Of a stretch of 64,000 nucleotides of DNA, positions 1 through 10,065 are shown in pieces. Origin of the DNA: Gilliamella apicola. Lineage in GTDB: Bacteria; Pseudomonadota; Gammaproteobacteria; Enterobacterales; Orbaceae. Every line of letters begins with the position of its first letter. Position 1 is the stretch's first letter. The stretch is from NCBI RefSeq assembly GCF_003202915.1, contig NZ_QGLP01000004.1:1-64000 (forward strand). Reading direction: 5' to 3'. The position numbers and the translations under genes were made by a program. Below the pieces are notes generated by a model that did no database searches, was not told the DNA's origin, and worked only from the letters and a program-made list of their open reading frames with translations.

Positions 1-229
1 GTGAACGCACCGCTGGTGTTCGGGTTGTGATGCCAATTGCATTGCCCGGTAGCTACGTGCGGAATAGATAAGTGCTGAAAGCATCTAAGTACGAAACTAG
101 CCTCGAGATGAGTTTTCCCTGATGAGAGTCAGTAAGGTCCGTTTGAGACTAAGACGTAGATAGGTCAGGTGTGTAAGTGTAGTGATACATTGAGCTAACT
201 GATACTAATGAACCGAGAGTCTTAACCTT
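1..229 (+). rRNA. rrl: 23S ribosomal RNA, 3' end (partial)
   Basis: The sequence runs straight into the conserved last helices of gammaproteobacterial 23S rRNA, and the terminal motif close to GAACCGTGAGGCTTAACCTT of E. coli appears here with small changes at about 210-229. The 5' part lies outside the window. It is followed by 5S rRNA and tRNA-Asp/tRNA-Trp, the same distal order as the E. coli rrnC operon. The exact 3' end is estimated by similarity and may be off by a few bases. Confidence 0.95.
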
Positions 230-361
230 ACAACTCGGAGTTGTTTTGGATACGCGAAGGTAGAGATAGATTAATAGATAATCGAACAGTTTGTTCCGGA
301 TTGAGGGATTGATGTGGATATGAGATAATGCGCATCAATTGAGATAAGAGAAGACAGAATA

Positions 362-480
362 TGTCTGGCGGTAATAGCGCGGTGGTCCCACCTGACCCCA
401 TGTCGAACTCAGAAGTGAAACGCCGTAGTGCCGATGGTAGTGTGGGTATTACCCATGTGAGAGTAGGGTGCCGCCAGACT
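362..480 (+). rRNA. rrf: 5S ribosomal RNA
   Basis: A 119-base segment closely matches enterobacterial 5S rRNA. It begins TGTCTGGCGG and ends CCGCCAGAC, which pair as helix I, and it contains the conserved internal stretch GTGGTCCCACCTGACCCC. It sits about 130 bases after the 23S end, as expected inside an rRNA operon. Confidence 0.96.
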
Positions 481-508
481 TTTAATTTATATACACACCA
501 AATACGGT

Positions 509-585
509 GGAGCGGTAGTTCAGTTGGTTAGAATACCTGCCTGTCACGCAGGGGGTCGCGGGTTCGAGCCCCGTCCGTTCCGCCA
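509..585 (+). tRNA. tRNA-Asp (GTC)
   Basis: A 77-base cloverleaf with acceptor arms GGAGCGG (509-515) and CCGTTCC (575-581), discriminator G and an encoded CCA end. The anticodon GTC is at 543-545. It directly follows 5S rRNA, as aspT does in E. coli rrnC, so it is probably cotranscribed with the rRNA operon. Confidence 0.97.
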
Positions 586-593
586 CCTTATCT

Positions 594-669
594 AGGGGCG
601 TAGTTCAATTGGTAGAGCACCGGTCTCCAAAACCGGGTGTTGGGAGTTCGAGACTCTCCGCCCCTGCCA
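594..669 (+). tRNA. tRNA-Trp (CCA)
   Basis: A 76-base cloverleaf with acceptor arms AGGGGCG (594-600) and CGCCCCT (659-665), discriminator G and an encoded CCA end. The anticodon CCA is at 627-629. It lies 8 bases after tRNA-Asp, the same pair order as aspT-trpT at the end of E. coli rrnC. Confidence 0.97.
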
Positions 670-738
670 CAAAAATGATGTTATTGCTTTAATTTTAGTC
701 ATTTGTTCAAGTTTATATATATAAATAAGAAAATTTTG

Positions 739-766
739 TTTACAGATTAACTTTGTCAATTATAAT
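739..766 (+). promoter_or_regulatory. Candidate sigma-70 promoter of maoP
   Basis: TTTACA (739-744) is followed after 16 bases by a perfect TATAAT (761-766). A second TATAAT occurs at 784-789 without a clear -35. The maoP start is at 804, with a Shine-Dalgarno-like AGAGG near 792. This is pattern recognition only. Confidence 0.5.
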
Positions 767-803
767 TCCCGCCCAAGAACTTTTATAATCTAGAGGATAT
801 AAC

Positions 804-1142
804 ATGGCTGAAAGTTTTGTAAGTCAACAACGTTTTTTTGATAACAAGAATTATCCAAGAGGTTTTTCTCGTCATGGTGATTTTACTATCAAAGAGGCCC
901 AGATCTTAGAAAAATATGGTTGTGCTTTTAGAGATCTCGATGCAGAAACTAAAAAGCCAGCTACTCCAGAAGAAAAATCTTTTGTTGCAGTTTGTAAAGG
1001 GAAAAAGGAACCGACTACTGATTATGAAAAAACATGGTTAAAGTACCTTTCTAAAATCAACAAACCAAAACGTTTTCACACCTTATCGGGTGGAAAACCT
1101 CAAGTTGATGTTGGTGATGACTTTGTCGATAGTGATGATTAA
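804..1142 (+). CDS. maoP: Macrodomain Ori organization protein MaoP (YifE, DUF413)
   Basis: This 112-residue protein is nearly superposable on E. coli MaoP (YifE, also 112 residues). It shares the opening MAESF, the core [20 protein letters not shown] and the segment [14 protein letters not shown], and it ends in an acidic SDD tail. In E. coli MaoP acts with the short cis site maoS to confine long-range contacts in the Ori macrodomain. The gene lies between rRNA-linked tRNAs and convergent yifB exactly as in enterobacteria, except that hdfR, which precedes maoP in E. coli, is absent. AGAGG upstream of ATG 804 supports the start. A maoS copy would be expected close by, but I cannot identify it by eye. 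Confidence 0.93.
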   Translation: MAESFVSQQRFFDNKNYPRGFSRHGDFTIKEAQILEKYGCAFRDLDAETKKPATPEEKSFVAVCKGKKEPTTDYEKTWLKYLSKINKPKRFHTLSGGKPQVDVGDDFVDSDD

Positions 1143-1146
1143 TTTG

Positions 1147-2676
1147 TTAACCAATATTTTTGTGCATTTGAATTAATAATCGATCCATAGAACGATAACT
1201 TAGTGCTTCTGAAATATGTTTTCGTTCTATGTTTTTTGTACAATCTAAATCAGCGATAGTACGAGATACTTTTAATATTCTATGCCAAGCTCGTGCAGAA
1301 AGTCCTAATTTAATTAAAGCCTGTTCCAAATAGTCGTTATCTTCATCAGTTAGTAAGCAATAAATTTGAATTTCTCTTGGTGATAATTGACTGTTTAATT
1401 TTTTATTTCTTATCATTTGAATTTTTCTTGCATCTATAACCCTTTTTTTTACTTTATCCGTTGATTCGGTCATGGTAACTTTCTGACTTAATGTGCCTTT
1501 AGGTAACAATGGTACTTCGATCGAGATATCAAAGCGGTCTAAAAATGGACCAGAGAGTCGATTTAAATAACGTATTATTTGTTGTGGCGTTGTTCTATTA
1601 TGCGTTCCTTGATAATGACCAGTAGGGCTTGGGTTCATTGCCGCTATAAGTTGAAACTTAGCTGGGAATTTTATTTTGGCATTCGCCCGAGATATAACAA
1701 TTTCGCCAGATTCAATAGGTTCTCTAAGGGCATCTAATACTTTACGGTTAAATTCGGGTAACTCATCTAAAAATAGAACCCCATTGTGAGCTAATGAAAT
1801 TTCCCCGGGACGAGGAATAGACCCCCCACCTACTAACGCTGCTGTTGAAGCACTGTGATGTGGTGCTCTAAATGGTCTTATTCGCCAATTTTGAATCGAA
1901 CCATTAGTACTAACTAGACTTGTGATTGCTGCGCTTTCAAGTGCTTCGTCATCTGATAATGGTGGTAGCAATGAGGTTAATCGAGTGGCTAGCATTGTTT
2001 TTCCAGTTCCAGGTGGACCAATTAACAATAAATTATGTCCACCGGCAGCGGCAATTTCTAAAGCTCTTTTGGCATGTTCTTGACCAATGATATCTTGTAG
2101 ATTGACGTGTTGATTATCTTCATCGCCATCTTTATATTCTCTGTATTCAACAGACGGTAAGGTAATTTCATTGTATAGATATTGACATAATTCTAATAAA
2201 TTATGCGTAATTAATGTATTATTATGGTGGATTAATGATATTTCTGATTGATTTTCAGAAGAGATAATTAAAGTCCGATTATTTTTTTTAGATGACAAAG
2301 CAGCAGGGATTGCCCCTTTTACAGCCTTAATTTCACCAGATAACGCCAATTCACCTAAAAATTCATATTCAGCAAGATGGTCATTAGGTATTTGTTCTGT
2401 AGCTGCCAGAATGGCAATTGCTATGGGTAAATCGAAACGACTCCCTTCTTTGGGCAGATCTGCCGGAGATAAATTAACAGTTATTTTTTTAGCAGGAAAT
2501 GTAAAACCACTATTAATAATTGCACTTCTAACCCTGTCTTTAGATTCTTTTACGGTTGCTTCTGGTAGACCAACCAGAACAAAACCTGGTAATCCATTAC
2601 TAATATGTACCTCTACATTAATTTGAGGTGCTTGTATTCCTATAGAGGCTCTGGTATAAATAATTGCGAGAGACAT
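1147..2676 (-). CDS. yifB: YifB/ComM family Mg-chelatase-like AAA+ ATPase
   Basis: The 509-residue protein has the usual YifB/ComM layout. An N-terminal Lon-like ChlI fold (about residues 1-170) is followed by an AAA+ Mg-chelatase core with Walker A GPPGTGKT (about 220) and Walker B VLFLDELPEF (about 300), then a C-terminal Mg_chelatase_C helix region. Members such as Haemophilus ComM and Vibrio homologues are DNA branch-migration helicases that help integrate incoming DNA during natural transformation. Whether this organism is transformable is not shown here. The gene converges on maoP with only four bases between stop codons, as in E. coli. Confidence 0.93.
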   Translation of the reverse strand: MSLAIIYTRASIGIQAPQINVEVHISNGLPGFVLVGLPEATVKESKDRVRSAIINSGFTFPAKKITVNLSPADLPKEGSRFDLPIAIAILAATEQIPNDHLAEYEFLGELALSGEIKAVKGAIPAALSSKKNNRTLIISSENQSEISLIHHNNTLITHNLLELCQYLYNEITLPSVEYREYKDGDEDNQHVNLQDIIGQEHAKRALEIAAAGGHNLLLIGPPGTGKTMLATRLTSLLPPLSDDEALESAAITSLVSTNGSIQNWRIRPFRAPHHSASTAALVGGGSIPRPGEISLAHNGVLFLDELPEFNRKVLDALREPIESGEIVISRANAKIKFPAKFQLIAAMNPSPTGHYQGTHNRTTPQQIIRYLNRLSGPFLDRFDISIEVPLLPKGTLSQKVTMTESTDKVKKRVIDARKIQMIRNKKLNSQLSPREIQIYCLLTDEDNDYLEQALIKLGLSARAWHRILKVSRTIADLDCTKNIERKHISEALSYRSMDRLLIQMHKNIG

Positions 2677-2795
2677 AATTTTATCGTCATTAATTTGAGA
2701 TTTTTAGTACTTTATTGATAACTCAAGAATCTGCATAAAACTATGACTAAAAATGCGTGTTCACTCGCAAAAAATTTTCTAATTTTGTTACTACT

Positions 2796-3596
2796 TCAAT
2801 TTTTTGTTCTTATAAAAAATTTAGAAATAAATAATGATATGAAAAATAAGCAGGTATTACTTAAAACAACAGAAGGACCTGTAGGTGTATCATAAATTAA
2901 TGAAAACAAAATCCCGCCCAAAATTGATAGCATTCCAATTAATATTGCGATTATTGCCATTGATTCCGGATTTTTAGCATAGTATTTTGCAGTAGCAGCT
3001 GGAATGATTAACAGTGCAGTAATAATTAAAGCTCCAACAAATTTCATTGCTATTCCTATTGTTAACGCTAAAAGTATAGTTAACATAAATTTTGTTAGAG
3101 GTACATTAATACCATGACTAAATGCCAATTCCTCACTAACAGTGATAAATAAAAAGTGATTCCATCGCCATATTAGTAAGGAACCAATTATCATTACACA
3201 AACTGTTATCTGGTAAACATCAAACATGGTTATCGATAAAAGATCACCGAAAAGATAGGCCATTAAATCAATTCGTAAGTTACTCATTAAGCTTATTACC
3301 ACTAAACCAAGTGAAAGAGCACTATGAGCTAAAATACCTAATAATGTATCTACAGGTAGTTGTTTTTGCGATTCTAGCCATAACAGTCCGATGGCTAAAA
3401 ACAAGGTCACTAAAATAATGGCATAAAATAAATTGATATTTAAAAGAAACCCAAAAGCGACACCTAATAAGGCTGCATGGGATAACGTATCGCCAAAATA
3501 GGACATTCTTCGCCAAACAACAAATGTTCCTAATGGTCCTGTTAGACACGATAAGCATAAACCAGCAAGTAAAGAAGGTAAGAGTAACTCAATCAT
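2796..3596 (-). CDS. znuB: High-affinity zinc ABC transporter permease ZnuB
   Basis: This 266-residue, strongly hydrophobic protein has about eight or nine membrane spans and belongs to the ABC-3 family of metal importers. The early segment [20 protein letters not shown] and the later hydrophobic segment with [11 protein letters not shown] are characteristic. It forms the membrane channel of the ZnuABC zinc importer. It overlaps the end of znuC by eight bases, so the two are translationally coupled, and znuA is divergent. A Zur-type operator in the znuC-znuA gap probably controls all three. Confidence 0.93.
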   Translation of the reverse strand: MIELLLPSLLAGLCLSCLTGPLGTFVVWRRMSYFGDTLSHAALLGVAFGFLLNINLFYAIILVTLFLAIGLLWLESQKQLPVDTLLGILAHSALSLGLVVISLMSNLRIDLMAYLFGDLLSITMFDVYQITVCVMIIGSLLIWRWNHFLFITVSEELAFSHGINVPLTKFMLTILLALTIGIAMKFVGALIITALLIIPAATAKYYAKNPESMAIIAILIGMLSILGGILFSLIYDTPTGPSVVLSNTCLFFISLFISKFFIRTKN

Positions 3597-4371
3597 TGTT
3601 GTGTCCTAAATCAGGTAAGATCATTTTTTGATGTTGATGATTATGCTGATGCTGGCAAAAATCATGATTATGATTGTGATGATGTTTATAAAGCGCAATT
3701 TGTGATGCACCGTGTTGTCCAAATAAAGAGATAAATTCAGGATCATTTGAAACACTAGCTGGCGTCCCAGAACAACAGATATGATGGTTTAAGCAAATTA
3801 CTTCATCTGTTTTTGCCATAACTAAATGTAGATCATGTGAAACCATTACAACACCACAATTAAACTCGGTTTTCGCATCCATAATTAAATCATATAATAG
3901 AACCTGTCCATTTACATCAACACCTTGTGTAGGTTCGTCGAGAATTAGTAATTTTGGACGTTTTGCTAATGCTTGAGCTAGGAGTACGCGTTGTAGTTCT
4001 CCCCCTGATAATTGATGCATAGATCGATCAATAAGATATTCAGCATTAACTAATGATAAAGTTTTAATGATGTCATCATAACTTAATTGTTTATTTAAAT
4101 GCATAAACCGTTCGACGGTTATTGGTAAAGTTTGATTTAAATTTATTGATTGGGGTACATAGCCGATAGTTAAATCAGAAGCACGTTTAATGGTGCCAGT
4201 TGTTGGTGAAATTAATCCTAAGATAACTTTAACTAGCGTTGATTTTCCAGCACCATTGGGGCCTAGTATTGTAATAATTTGGTTTAAGTTAATCGATAAT
4301 GAAACATCATATAATATTTTTTGCTTATTTATTTCGATCGAAATATTATTTAGCGCCATTAACTGTTTCAT
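3589..4371 (-). CDS. znuC: Zinc ABC transporter ATP-binding protein ZnuC
   Basis: The 260-residue ABC ATPase has Walker [10 protein letters not shown] (about residue 40), signature LSGGELQRV (about 120) and Walker [11 protein letters not shown] (about 143). After the ATPase core there is a histidine-rich tail, with clusters such as [10 protein letters not shown] and HQHNHQHQ, which fits metal handling and is common in ZnuC proteins. It powers zinc uptake through ZnuB. It is divergent from znuA and overlaps znuB. Confidence 0.94.
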   Translation of the reverse strand: MKQLMALNNISIEINKQKILYDVSLSINLNQIITILGPNGAGKSTLVKVILGLISPTTGTIKRASDLTIGYVPQSINLNQTLPITVERFMHLNKQLSYDDIIKTLSLVNAEYLIDRSMHQLSGGELQRVLLAQALAKRPKLLILDEPTQGVDVNGQVLLYDLIMDAKTEFNCGVVMVSHDLHLVMAKTDEVICLNHHICCSGTPASVSNDPEFISLFGQHGASQIALYKHHHNHNHDFCQHQHNHQHQKMILPDLGHNND

Positions 4372-4403
4372 GATATTGATAGCCCTTGCTGACCAACATG
4401 TTA

Positions 4404-4418
4404 TGTTATATTATAACA
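4404..4418. promoter_or_regulatory. Probable Zur box between znuC and znuA
   Basis: TGTTATA-T-TATAACA is a perfect 7-1-7 inverted repeat in the gap between divergent znuC and znuA. It matches the core of the enterobacterial Zur operator found in the same gap. It overlaps AT-rich -10-like sequence for both directions, so Zur with zinc bound would be expected to repress the whole transporter. Site identity follows from symmetry and position, not from an experiment. Confidence 0.8.
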
Positions 4419-4465
4419 ATAAACTAATTTTATTCTATCATATTTTATAATTATTGGATGATAAA

Positions 4466-5416
4466 GTGAAAAATTTAACTAAAAACACTATACAATTCCT
4501 ACGTTTTCATTTGTTAGTTATTTTATCCTTTATAGGATTAGTTACCAATGCTAATGCCACAATAATTTCTTCTGTAAGACCTATAGGTTTTATTACTGAA
4601 GCAATTGCATCTGGTGTTACAAATACCGATATCTTATTACCAGATGGCGTGTCTCCTCACACATATTCATTAAAACCATCTGATTTGATTAAAATAAAGA
4701 ACGCAGATTTAATTATATGGGTTGGTGAGGATATGGAAGCTTTTATGCCAACTATTTTAAAAAATATCGATACACAAAAGCAGATAGAATTAATGGATAT
4801 TCCCGAAATTAAAACTTTGCTTCGGAATAATCATTACTCTGATGATAAACATGAGTCTCATGATGATAGTGATCACCATCACGGTGAATATGATCAACAT
4901 ATTTGGCTTTCTCCTAAAATTGCTAAAATTATTGCAAAGTCAATTCATGATAAGCTTGTCGAATTATACCCTAACAAAGCACAATTACTTGATGCTAACC
5001 TGGATAAATTTATTACAAATCTATCAGAAACAGAACAAAATATTGCAAAAAAACTAATTAACGTCCAAAATAGAGGGTATTTTGTGTTTCATGATGCTTA
5101 TGGTTATTTTGAATCACATTTTGGATTAAAAAATCTAGGAAGTTTTACCATAAATCCATCAGTACAGCCTGGCGTTCAAACGGTATATGCAATTCAAAAA
5201 GAATTAGCAGAACACCAAGCTGTCTGTGTTTTTAGAGAGCCACAGTTTAGTCCTGCAGTTATTAAGAAGTTAGTGAATGGTACAGATGTTCAAATTGGTG
5301 AGTTAAATCCATTAGGAACAGGTATCGTGGTAGATAAAAATGCTTATTCACACTTTTTATTAAGATTGACTCAGCAGCTGTTGGATTGTTTAGATAAAAA
5401 TAGTATAGATAATTAG
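4466..5416 (+). CDS. znuA: Zinc ABC transporter periplasmic binding protein ZnuA
   Basis: With the GTG start at 4466 the protein has 316 residues. A signal peptide ends around the NANA motif (about residue 32), followed by the SsuA/TroA-type metal-binding fold with DGVSPHTYSLKPSD and QHIWLSP. An acidic, histidine-rich loop (segment HESHDDSDHHHGEYDQH) typical of zinc-specific ZnuA lies between them. A longer frame opens at a TTG at 4454, but GTG 4466 has GGAT a few bases upstream and gives a cleaner signal peptide. The gene is divergent from znuCB across a Zur box and followed closely by mepM, as in E. coli. Confidence 0.93.
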   Translation: MKNLTKNTIQFLRFHLLVILSFIGLVTNANATIISSVRPIGFITEAIASGVTNTDILLPDGVSPHTYSLKPSDLIKIKNADLIIWVGEDMEAFMPTILKNIDTQKQIELMDIPEIKTLLRNNHYSDDKHESHDDSDHHHGEYDQHIWLSPKIAKIIAKSIHDKLVELYPNKAQLLDANLDKFITNLSETEQNIAKKLINVQNRGYFVFHDAYGYFESHFGLKNLGSFTINPSVQPGVQTVYAIQKELAEHQAVCVFREPQFSPAVIKKLVNGTDVQIGELNPLGTGIVVDKNAYSHFLLRLTQQLLDCLDKNSIDN

Positions 5417-5432
5417 ATTGTTAAGGTTAATT

Positions 5433-6794
5433 TTGGCACAGCTGATTAAATTCCCTAATATTGGAAAGAATAATTTCAAAATTCCCTATTTTTCAATATT
5501 GGGTGTACTTGTTGTTGTTATTTTAGTAACTATATTGTGGCGACCCTTAAATTTGGATCGAACAATGTATGTTCCTTTGAATTTTCAAGCCCAAACTACA
5601 GTTACAGATAACCCTTCGTCTTCAGTTGTTGTCGATTATGGACGAATTGATATGCTTGGTGCTAAACCAAAAACTGATAAGATTACTCAGTCGTCGGATG
5701 TGCCAGAGGATGATATTGCTAAAGATGAATTAGATGATCTCGCTGAAGAAAAAGATAACACTGTGCAATATACTATTTCACGGGGCGATACATTACACGA
5801 TATTTTGAATCGTTATAATGTCAATAAAAATGATATTGCACAATTAACCGATAAGTATAAACAACTTGCAAATTTGAGAATTGGCCAACAAGTAAGTTGG
5901 ACGACAGATGATAATCATAATTTGCTGAGTTTTAACTGGACAATATCAAGCAATAATGTTCGACTTTTTGAAAAGTCTGGCAATAGCTTTATAGAAAGCA
6001 CAGAAACAATGGAAGGAACATTGCAAAATGTTCGTATTACAGGTGAAATTAAATCTAGTTTTGTTGCAGATGCACGTAAAGCAGGTTTAACTAGTAATGA
6101 AATCGGTATTATTACTCGAGCGTTACAATGGCGATTAGATTTTCGACGTTTAAAAGCCGGCGATAAATTTGCAGCCTATTTATCACGTGAAATGCATGGA
6201 AATCGTTTATCTAATAGTAAACTACTTGGTGTACGACTTAAAAACGGCAATAAAGATTATTATGCGATGTTAGCTGATGATGGTAAATACTATGATATTA
6301 ATGCAGATAGTCTATCGCAAAGTTTTTTCCGCTATCCTTTAGCTGCTAAGGCTCGCGTATCTTCAGGATTTAATCCACGACGATTAAATCCAGTTACCGG
6401 AATCGTTACTCCTCATAATGGTGTTGATTTCGCAGTATCGAGAGGAACCCCTGTTTTATCTGTAGGTAATGGTGAAGTTGTGATAGCTAAATACAGTGGT
6501 TCAGCAGGTAATTATATTGCCATACGCCATGGTAGACAGTATAGGACAGCTTATATGCATTTAGATAAAATTTTAGTGAAACCAGGACAACAAGTTAAAC
6601 AAGGCGATAAAATTGGTTTATCTGGTAACACTGGACGCTCGACTGGGCCTCATCTGCATTTTGAATTATATATCAATAATAAGCCAGTTAATCCATTAAC
6701 GGCCAGTTTGCCGATTAATGAGGGGCTAACCGGTAAGTCTAAAAAAGCATTCATAGACAGAGTTAAAAGTATTCAATCTCAACTTAATTTTTAA
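5433..6794 (+). CDS. mepM: Murein DD-endopeptidase MepM (M23 family)
   Basis: From the TTG at 5433 (TAAGG six bases upstream) the protein has 453 residues, near the 440 of E. coli MepM. It has an N-terminal membrane anchor, a LysM-like segment (YTISRGDTLHDILNRYNV, about residue 110-155), a central OapA/SPOR-like region, and a C-terminal LytM peptidase with HNGVDF and the metal motif GPHLHFELY. All catalytic zinc ligands (H, D and HxH) are present. MepM cuts D-Ala-mDAP cross-links to let the cell wall expand. The znuA-mepM neighbourhood is the enterobacterial one. A TTG at 5418 is an alternative start. Confidence 0.9.
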   Translation: MAQLIKFPNIGKNNFKIPYFSILGVLVVVILVTILWRPLNLDRTMYVPLNFQAQTTVTDNPSSSVVVDYGRIDMLGAKPKTDKITQSSDVPEDDIAKDELDDLAEEKDNTVQYTISRGDTLHDILNRYNVNKNDIAQLTDKYKQLANLRIGQQVSWTTDDNHNLLSFNWTISSNNVRLFEKSGNSFIESTETMEGTLQNVRITGEIKSSFVADARKAGLTSNEIGIITRALQWRLDFRRLKAGDKFAAYLSREMHGNRLSNSKLLGVRLKNGNKDYYAMLADDGKYYDINADSLSQSFFRYPLAAKARVSSGFNPRRLNPVTGIVTPHNGVDFAVSRGTPVLSVGNGEVVIAKYSGSAGNYIAIRHGRQYRTAYMHLDKILVKPGQQVKQGDKIGLSGNTGRSTGPHLHFELYINNKPVNPLTASLPINEGLTGKSKKAFIDRVKSIQSQLNF

Positions 6795-6917
6795 TTGTTT
6801 TTTATATTCTACCAGATTATTTAAACTAAAAATTCTTATTCACAAGAAGCTCAATGCTTCATTAAAAAGTTGTGTTATTATAAGACAATTTTATTTAATC
6901 AGAGTATTAGGTGCAAT

Positions 6918-9242
6918 TTGAAAAAAACAACTAAAAAGACATCGACTAAGAAATCTTCAAAAAAGAACAAGAAATCATTGTGGCGTCGACTCTGGCCGTT
7001 GCTATTTAAATTATTTCTTATATTCGCAACGGTTACAGCGGGTTATGGGATTTATCTAGATCAACAAATTAAAGAGCGTATTGATGGTAATGTCTGGGAG
7101 CTACCAGCAGCTGTCTATGGACAGATAGTCGATCTTGAACCTGATAGTGATTATAGTCTAAGTGATGTTGTTACCTTGTTAAAAGGTGCGCAATATCGCC
7201 AACAAGACAGTAAAGTAATGCGTCCGGGCGAATTTATTGTGCAAAATGGTGCGGTTGAAATTTATCGTCGACCATTTACTTTCCCTGATGGTGAAGAAAA
7301 AGCATTCCGAGTCAAAATTACTTTTTATGAAAACAGAATCGACCGTATATCTAATTTAGATACCGGACGTGATTTTGGTTTACTTAAGATCGATCCTAAA
7401 TTGATAACGATGTTGCACTCTCCAAATGGTGAACAACGACTTTTTGTACCTTTAAAAGAATTTTCTGATTCGTTAATAAAAACTTTAGTCGCAACCGAAG
7501 ATAAACGTTTTTATGATCATCATGGTGTGAGTTTATATTCCATTGCCCGTGCTGTATTTGTTAATTTGACGACCGGACGAACTGAGGGTGGCAGTACATT
7601 AACGCAACAAACTGTCAAAAATATCTTTTTATCAAATGAAAGAAGTTTAATTCGTAAAATACGTGAAGCTTATATGGCTATCATCTTAGATGCTCGTTAT
7701 AGTAAAGAACGTATTTTAGAACTCTATTTAAATGAAGTTTATCTGGGGCAAGCTGGTAGTGAAGAAATTCATGGTTTCCCATTAGCAAGTCTTTACTATT
7801 TCGGTCGTCCAGTAAATGAATTGACATTAGATCAACAAGCAGTTTTAGTTGGTATGGTAAAAGGTGCTTCATACTATAATCCTTGGACACAACCACAACA
7901 AGTGATTGAGCGCCGTAATGTTGTGTTAAAGCTTGCAGAGCAACAAGGGATTATCGATGAGGAGTTATTCAATTTACTTAGCAAACGCCCACTTTCGGTT
8001 TTACCAAAAGGTGGAGTGATATCTCCACAACCAGCATTTATGCAAGTTGTACGTAGTGAACTTCGAAAACAGTTGGGAGACAAAGCCGACCATCTTTCCG
8101 GAATGAAAATCTTCACAACATTTGATCCGGTTGCTCAGGCTGCAGCAGAACAATCGGTTATGGATGAGATAGAAACATTACGTAAATCGACCAATAAAGA
8201 ATTACAGACAGCAATGGTTATTGTAAGTCGTGAAACCGGTGAAATTCGTTCAATTATTGGAAGTGCTGAACCCCGTTATGCAGGGTATAATCGAGCGTGG
8301 CTAACTAGACGCTCAATTGGTTCACTTGCGAAACCATCAACCTACTTAACAGCATTAGGCCAACCAGCAAGTTATCAGCTCAATACTTGGCTAGATGATA
8401 GTCCATTATCCATCAAACTTGATAATGGAACTTATTGGCAGCCGAAAAATTTCGATAGGAAGTTTCGTGATAAAGTTATGCTCATTGATGCGTTAGCGCT
8501 TTCACTTAACGTACCAACAGTCAATTTAGGTATGGCGTTAGGTTTAGAGGCAACCAAAAATACGCTACAAGCGTTGGGAGTACCAGAAGATCGTATCCCT
8601 AATTTACCTTCACGATTATTGGGTGCGTTAGAGTTAACGCCATTAGAGACAGCTCAAATGTTCCAAACTATTTCCAATAATGGTCAACGAGCACCGCTTA
8701 CTATTTTAAGATATGTATTAACTGATAAAGGTGAACTAGTCTATCAAAATTATCCACAACAAATTCAAGCGGTTTCTCAACAAGCTGCTTATTTGACGAC
8801 TTATGCAATGCAGCAGGTCGTTGAGTCAGGAACGTCGCGTTCATTGAAAGCTAAGTATGGTTCGTTCAACTTAGCAGCGAAAACCGGAACAAGTAATGAT
8901 TCACGTGATAGTTGGTTTACTGGTATAGATGGTAAAAATGTCGCTGTAATTTGGATAGGACTTGATGACCATTCACCAATGAAATTAACTGGTGCTACCG
9001 GAGCATTAAAAATATATAGTGAATATTTACAAAATAATCCTCCAAAAAGATTACAACTACCAATACCACAAAATATATATATGTTACCTATTAATAGTGA
9101 AGGACAGTGGCTGTGTAATGGTGGGGGTGAGAGAACTTTACCTGCATGGACTAACAACCCTCAAAGTTTGTGTGCGGCAAGTCCTCAAGTTGAACCTAAC
9201 CAACAAGCACCAAGTTGGCTGACTGACATGTTAAATAATTAA
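6918..9242 (+). CDS. mrcB: Bifunctional penicillin-binding protein 1b (MrcB)
   Basis: With the TTG at 6918 (AGG six bases before) the protein has 774 residues. A very basic cytoplasmic tail rich in Lys precedes one membrane span (about 28-48). A UB2H-like region follows, then a glycosyltransferase 51 domain with ATEDKRFYDHHGVS (catalytic Glu about 194) and EGGSTLTQQTVKN, and a transpeptidase domain with SLAK (Ser about 469), SLN and KTGTS. SIGSLAKPSTYLTAL is diagnostic for PBP1b over PBP1a. It polymerises and cross-links peptidoglycan. In E. coli its activator is LpoB; no lpoB is in the window. A TTG at 6870 is a possible longer start. Confidence 0.93.
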   Translation: MKKTTKKTSTKKSSKKNKKSLWRRLWPLLFKLFLIFATVTAGYGIYLDQQIKERIDGNVWELPAAVYGQIVDLEPDSDYSLSDVVTLLKGAQYRQQDSKVMRPGEFIVQNGAVEIYRRPFTFPDGEEKAFRVKITFYENRIDRISNLDTGRDFGLLKIDPKLITMLHSPNGEQRLFVPLKEFSDSLIKTLVATEDKRFYDHHGVSLYSIARAVFVNLTTGRTEGGSTLTQQTVKNIFLSNERSLIRKIREAYMAIILDARYSKERILELYLNEVYLGQAGSEEIHGFPLASLYYFGRPVNELTLDQQAVLVGMVKGASYYNPWTQPQQVIERRNVVLKLAEQQGIIDEELFNLLSKRPLSVLPKGGVISPQPAFMQVVRSELRKQLGDKADHLSGMKIFTTFDPVAQAAAEQSVMDEIETLRKSTNKELQTAMVIVSRETGEIRSIIGSAEPRYAGYNRAWLTRRSIGSLAKPSTYLTALGQPASYQLNTWLDDSPLSIKLDNGTYWQPKNFDRKFRDKVMLIDALALSLNVPTVNLGMALGLEATKNTLQALGVPEDRIPNLPSRLLGALELTPLETAQMFQTISNNGQRAPLTILRYVLTDKGELVYQNYPQQIQAVSQQAAYLTTYAMQQVVESGTSRSLKAKYGSFNLAAKTGTSNDSRDSWFTGIDGKNVAVIWIGLDDHSPMKLTGATGALKIYSEYLQNNPPKRLQLPIPQNIYMLPINSEGQWLCNGGGERTLPAWTNNPQSLCAASPQVEPNQQAPSWLTDMLNN

Positions 9243-9255
9243 ATGAGGTTATTCA

Positions 9256-10065
9256 ATGCCTGAGTTGCCAGAAGTTGAAACAAGTCGAAGAGGTATTTTA
9301 CCTTATTTAAAGGGCCAAACTATCAAGCATATTATTGTGCGACAATCAAAGCTTCGTTGGCCTATTGACGAGACAATCAGAAATGCTCAAGGTCAAGTAA
9401 TAGTAGATATCAAAAGACGTGCTAAATATCTACTGTTACAACTGACTCATGATTGGATTGTCATTCATTTGGGAATGTCAGGTAGTTTACGCATATTAGA
9501 ATCATACCAAGAACCAGCTAAGCATGATCATGTTGATTTGGTATTAGTTAATGGAGTAATATTAAGATATACAGATCCTAGGCGTTTTGGATCGTGGCTT
9601 TGGACTAATTCTATTGATCAATTAACTCAATTGAAGTATTTAGGTCCAGAACCTTTAAGCAATGACTTTTCTGCTAATTATCTATTCGAAAAAGGGCGTA
9701 ATCGAAACATTCCAATTAAAAGTTGGATTATGGATAATCATATCGTAGTAGGTGTTGGTAATATTTATGCATCAGAATCATTATTTATGGCAAAAATCAA
9801 TCCCCACCGAAAAGTCAATACTCTAACATTAACCGAATTTGAACGATTAGTAACAGCAATTAAGCAAGTACTAGCTAAATCTATAGAACAAGGCGGTACA
9901 ACACTTAAAGACTTTGTTCAGTCTAATGGCAAACCAGGTTATTTTGTGCAAAAGCTTCAAGTATATGGTAGAGAAGGTGAAAAATGTCTAATTTGTCAAT
10001 CTGACATAAAGTCTCATCGAATAGGACAGCGCAATACGTTCTATTGTGAAAATTGCCAAAAATAG
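9256..10065 (+). CDS. mutM: Formamidopyrimidine-DNA glycosylase MutM (Fpg)
   Basis: The 269-residue protein begins [13 protein letters not shown], whose N-terminal Pro becomes the Schiff-base nucleophile after Met removal; Glu is adjacent. The helix-two-turn-helix has GVGNIYASE. The C-terminal zinc finger has CLICQSD and FYCENCQK. It excises oxidised purines such as 8-oxoguanine and nicks abasic sites. The gene starts 13 bases after mrcB with GAGG upstream, so the two may share a transcript. All catalytic residues are intact. Confidence 0.96.
   Translation: MPELPEVETSRRGILPYLKGQTIKHIIVRQSKLRWPIDETIRNAQGQVIVDIKRRAKYLLLQLTHDWIVIHLGMSGSLRILESYQEPAKHDHVDLVLVNGVILRYTDPRRFGSWLWTNSIDQLTQLKYLGPEPLSNDFSANYLFEKGRNRNIPIKSWIMDNHIVVGVGNIYASESLFMAKINPHRKVNTLTLTEFERLVTAIKQVLAKSIEQGGTTLKDFVQSNGKPGYFVQKLQVYGREGEKCLICQSDIKSHRIGQRNTFYCENCQK

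Noticed and set aside
4454-4465. TTG start for ZnuA
   Set aside because: GTG 4466 has better ribosome-binding spacing and leaves a normal signal peptide.
9019-9222. Small plus-strand frame inside mrcB
   Set aside because: It is a shadow of the mrcB frame with no ribosome binding site and no protein-like pattern.
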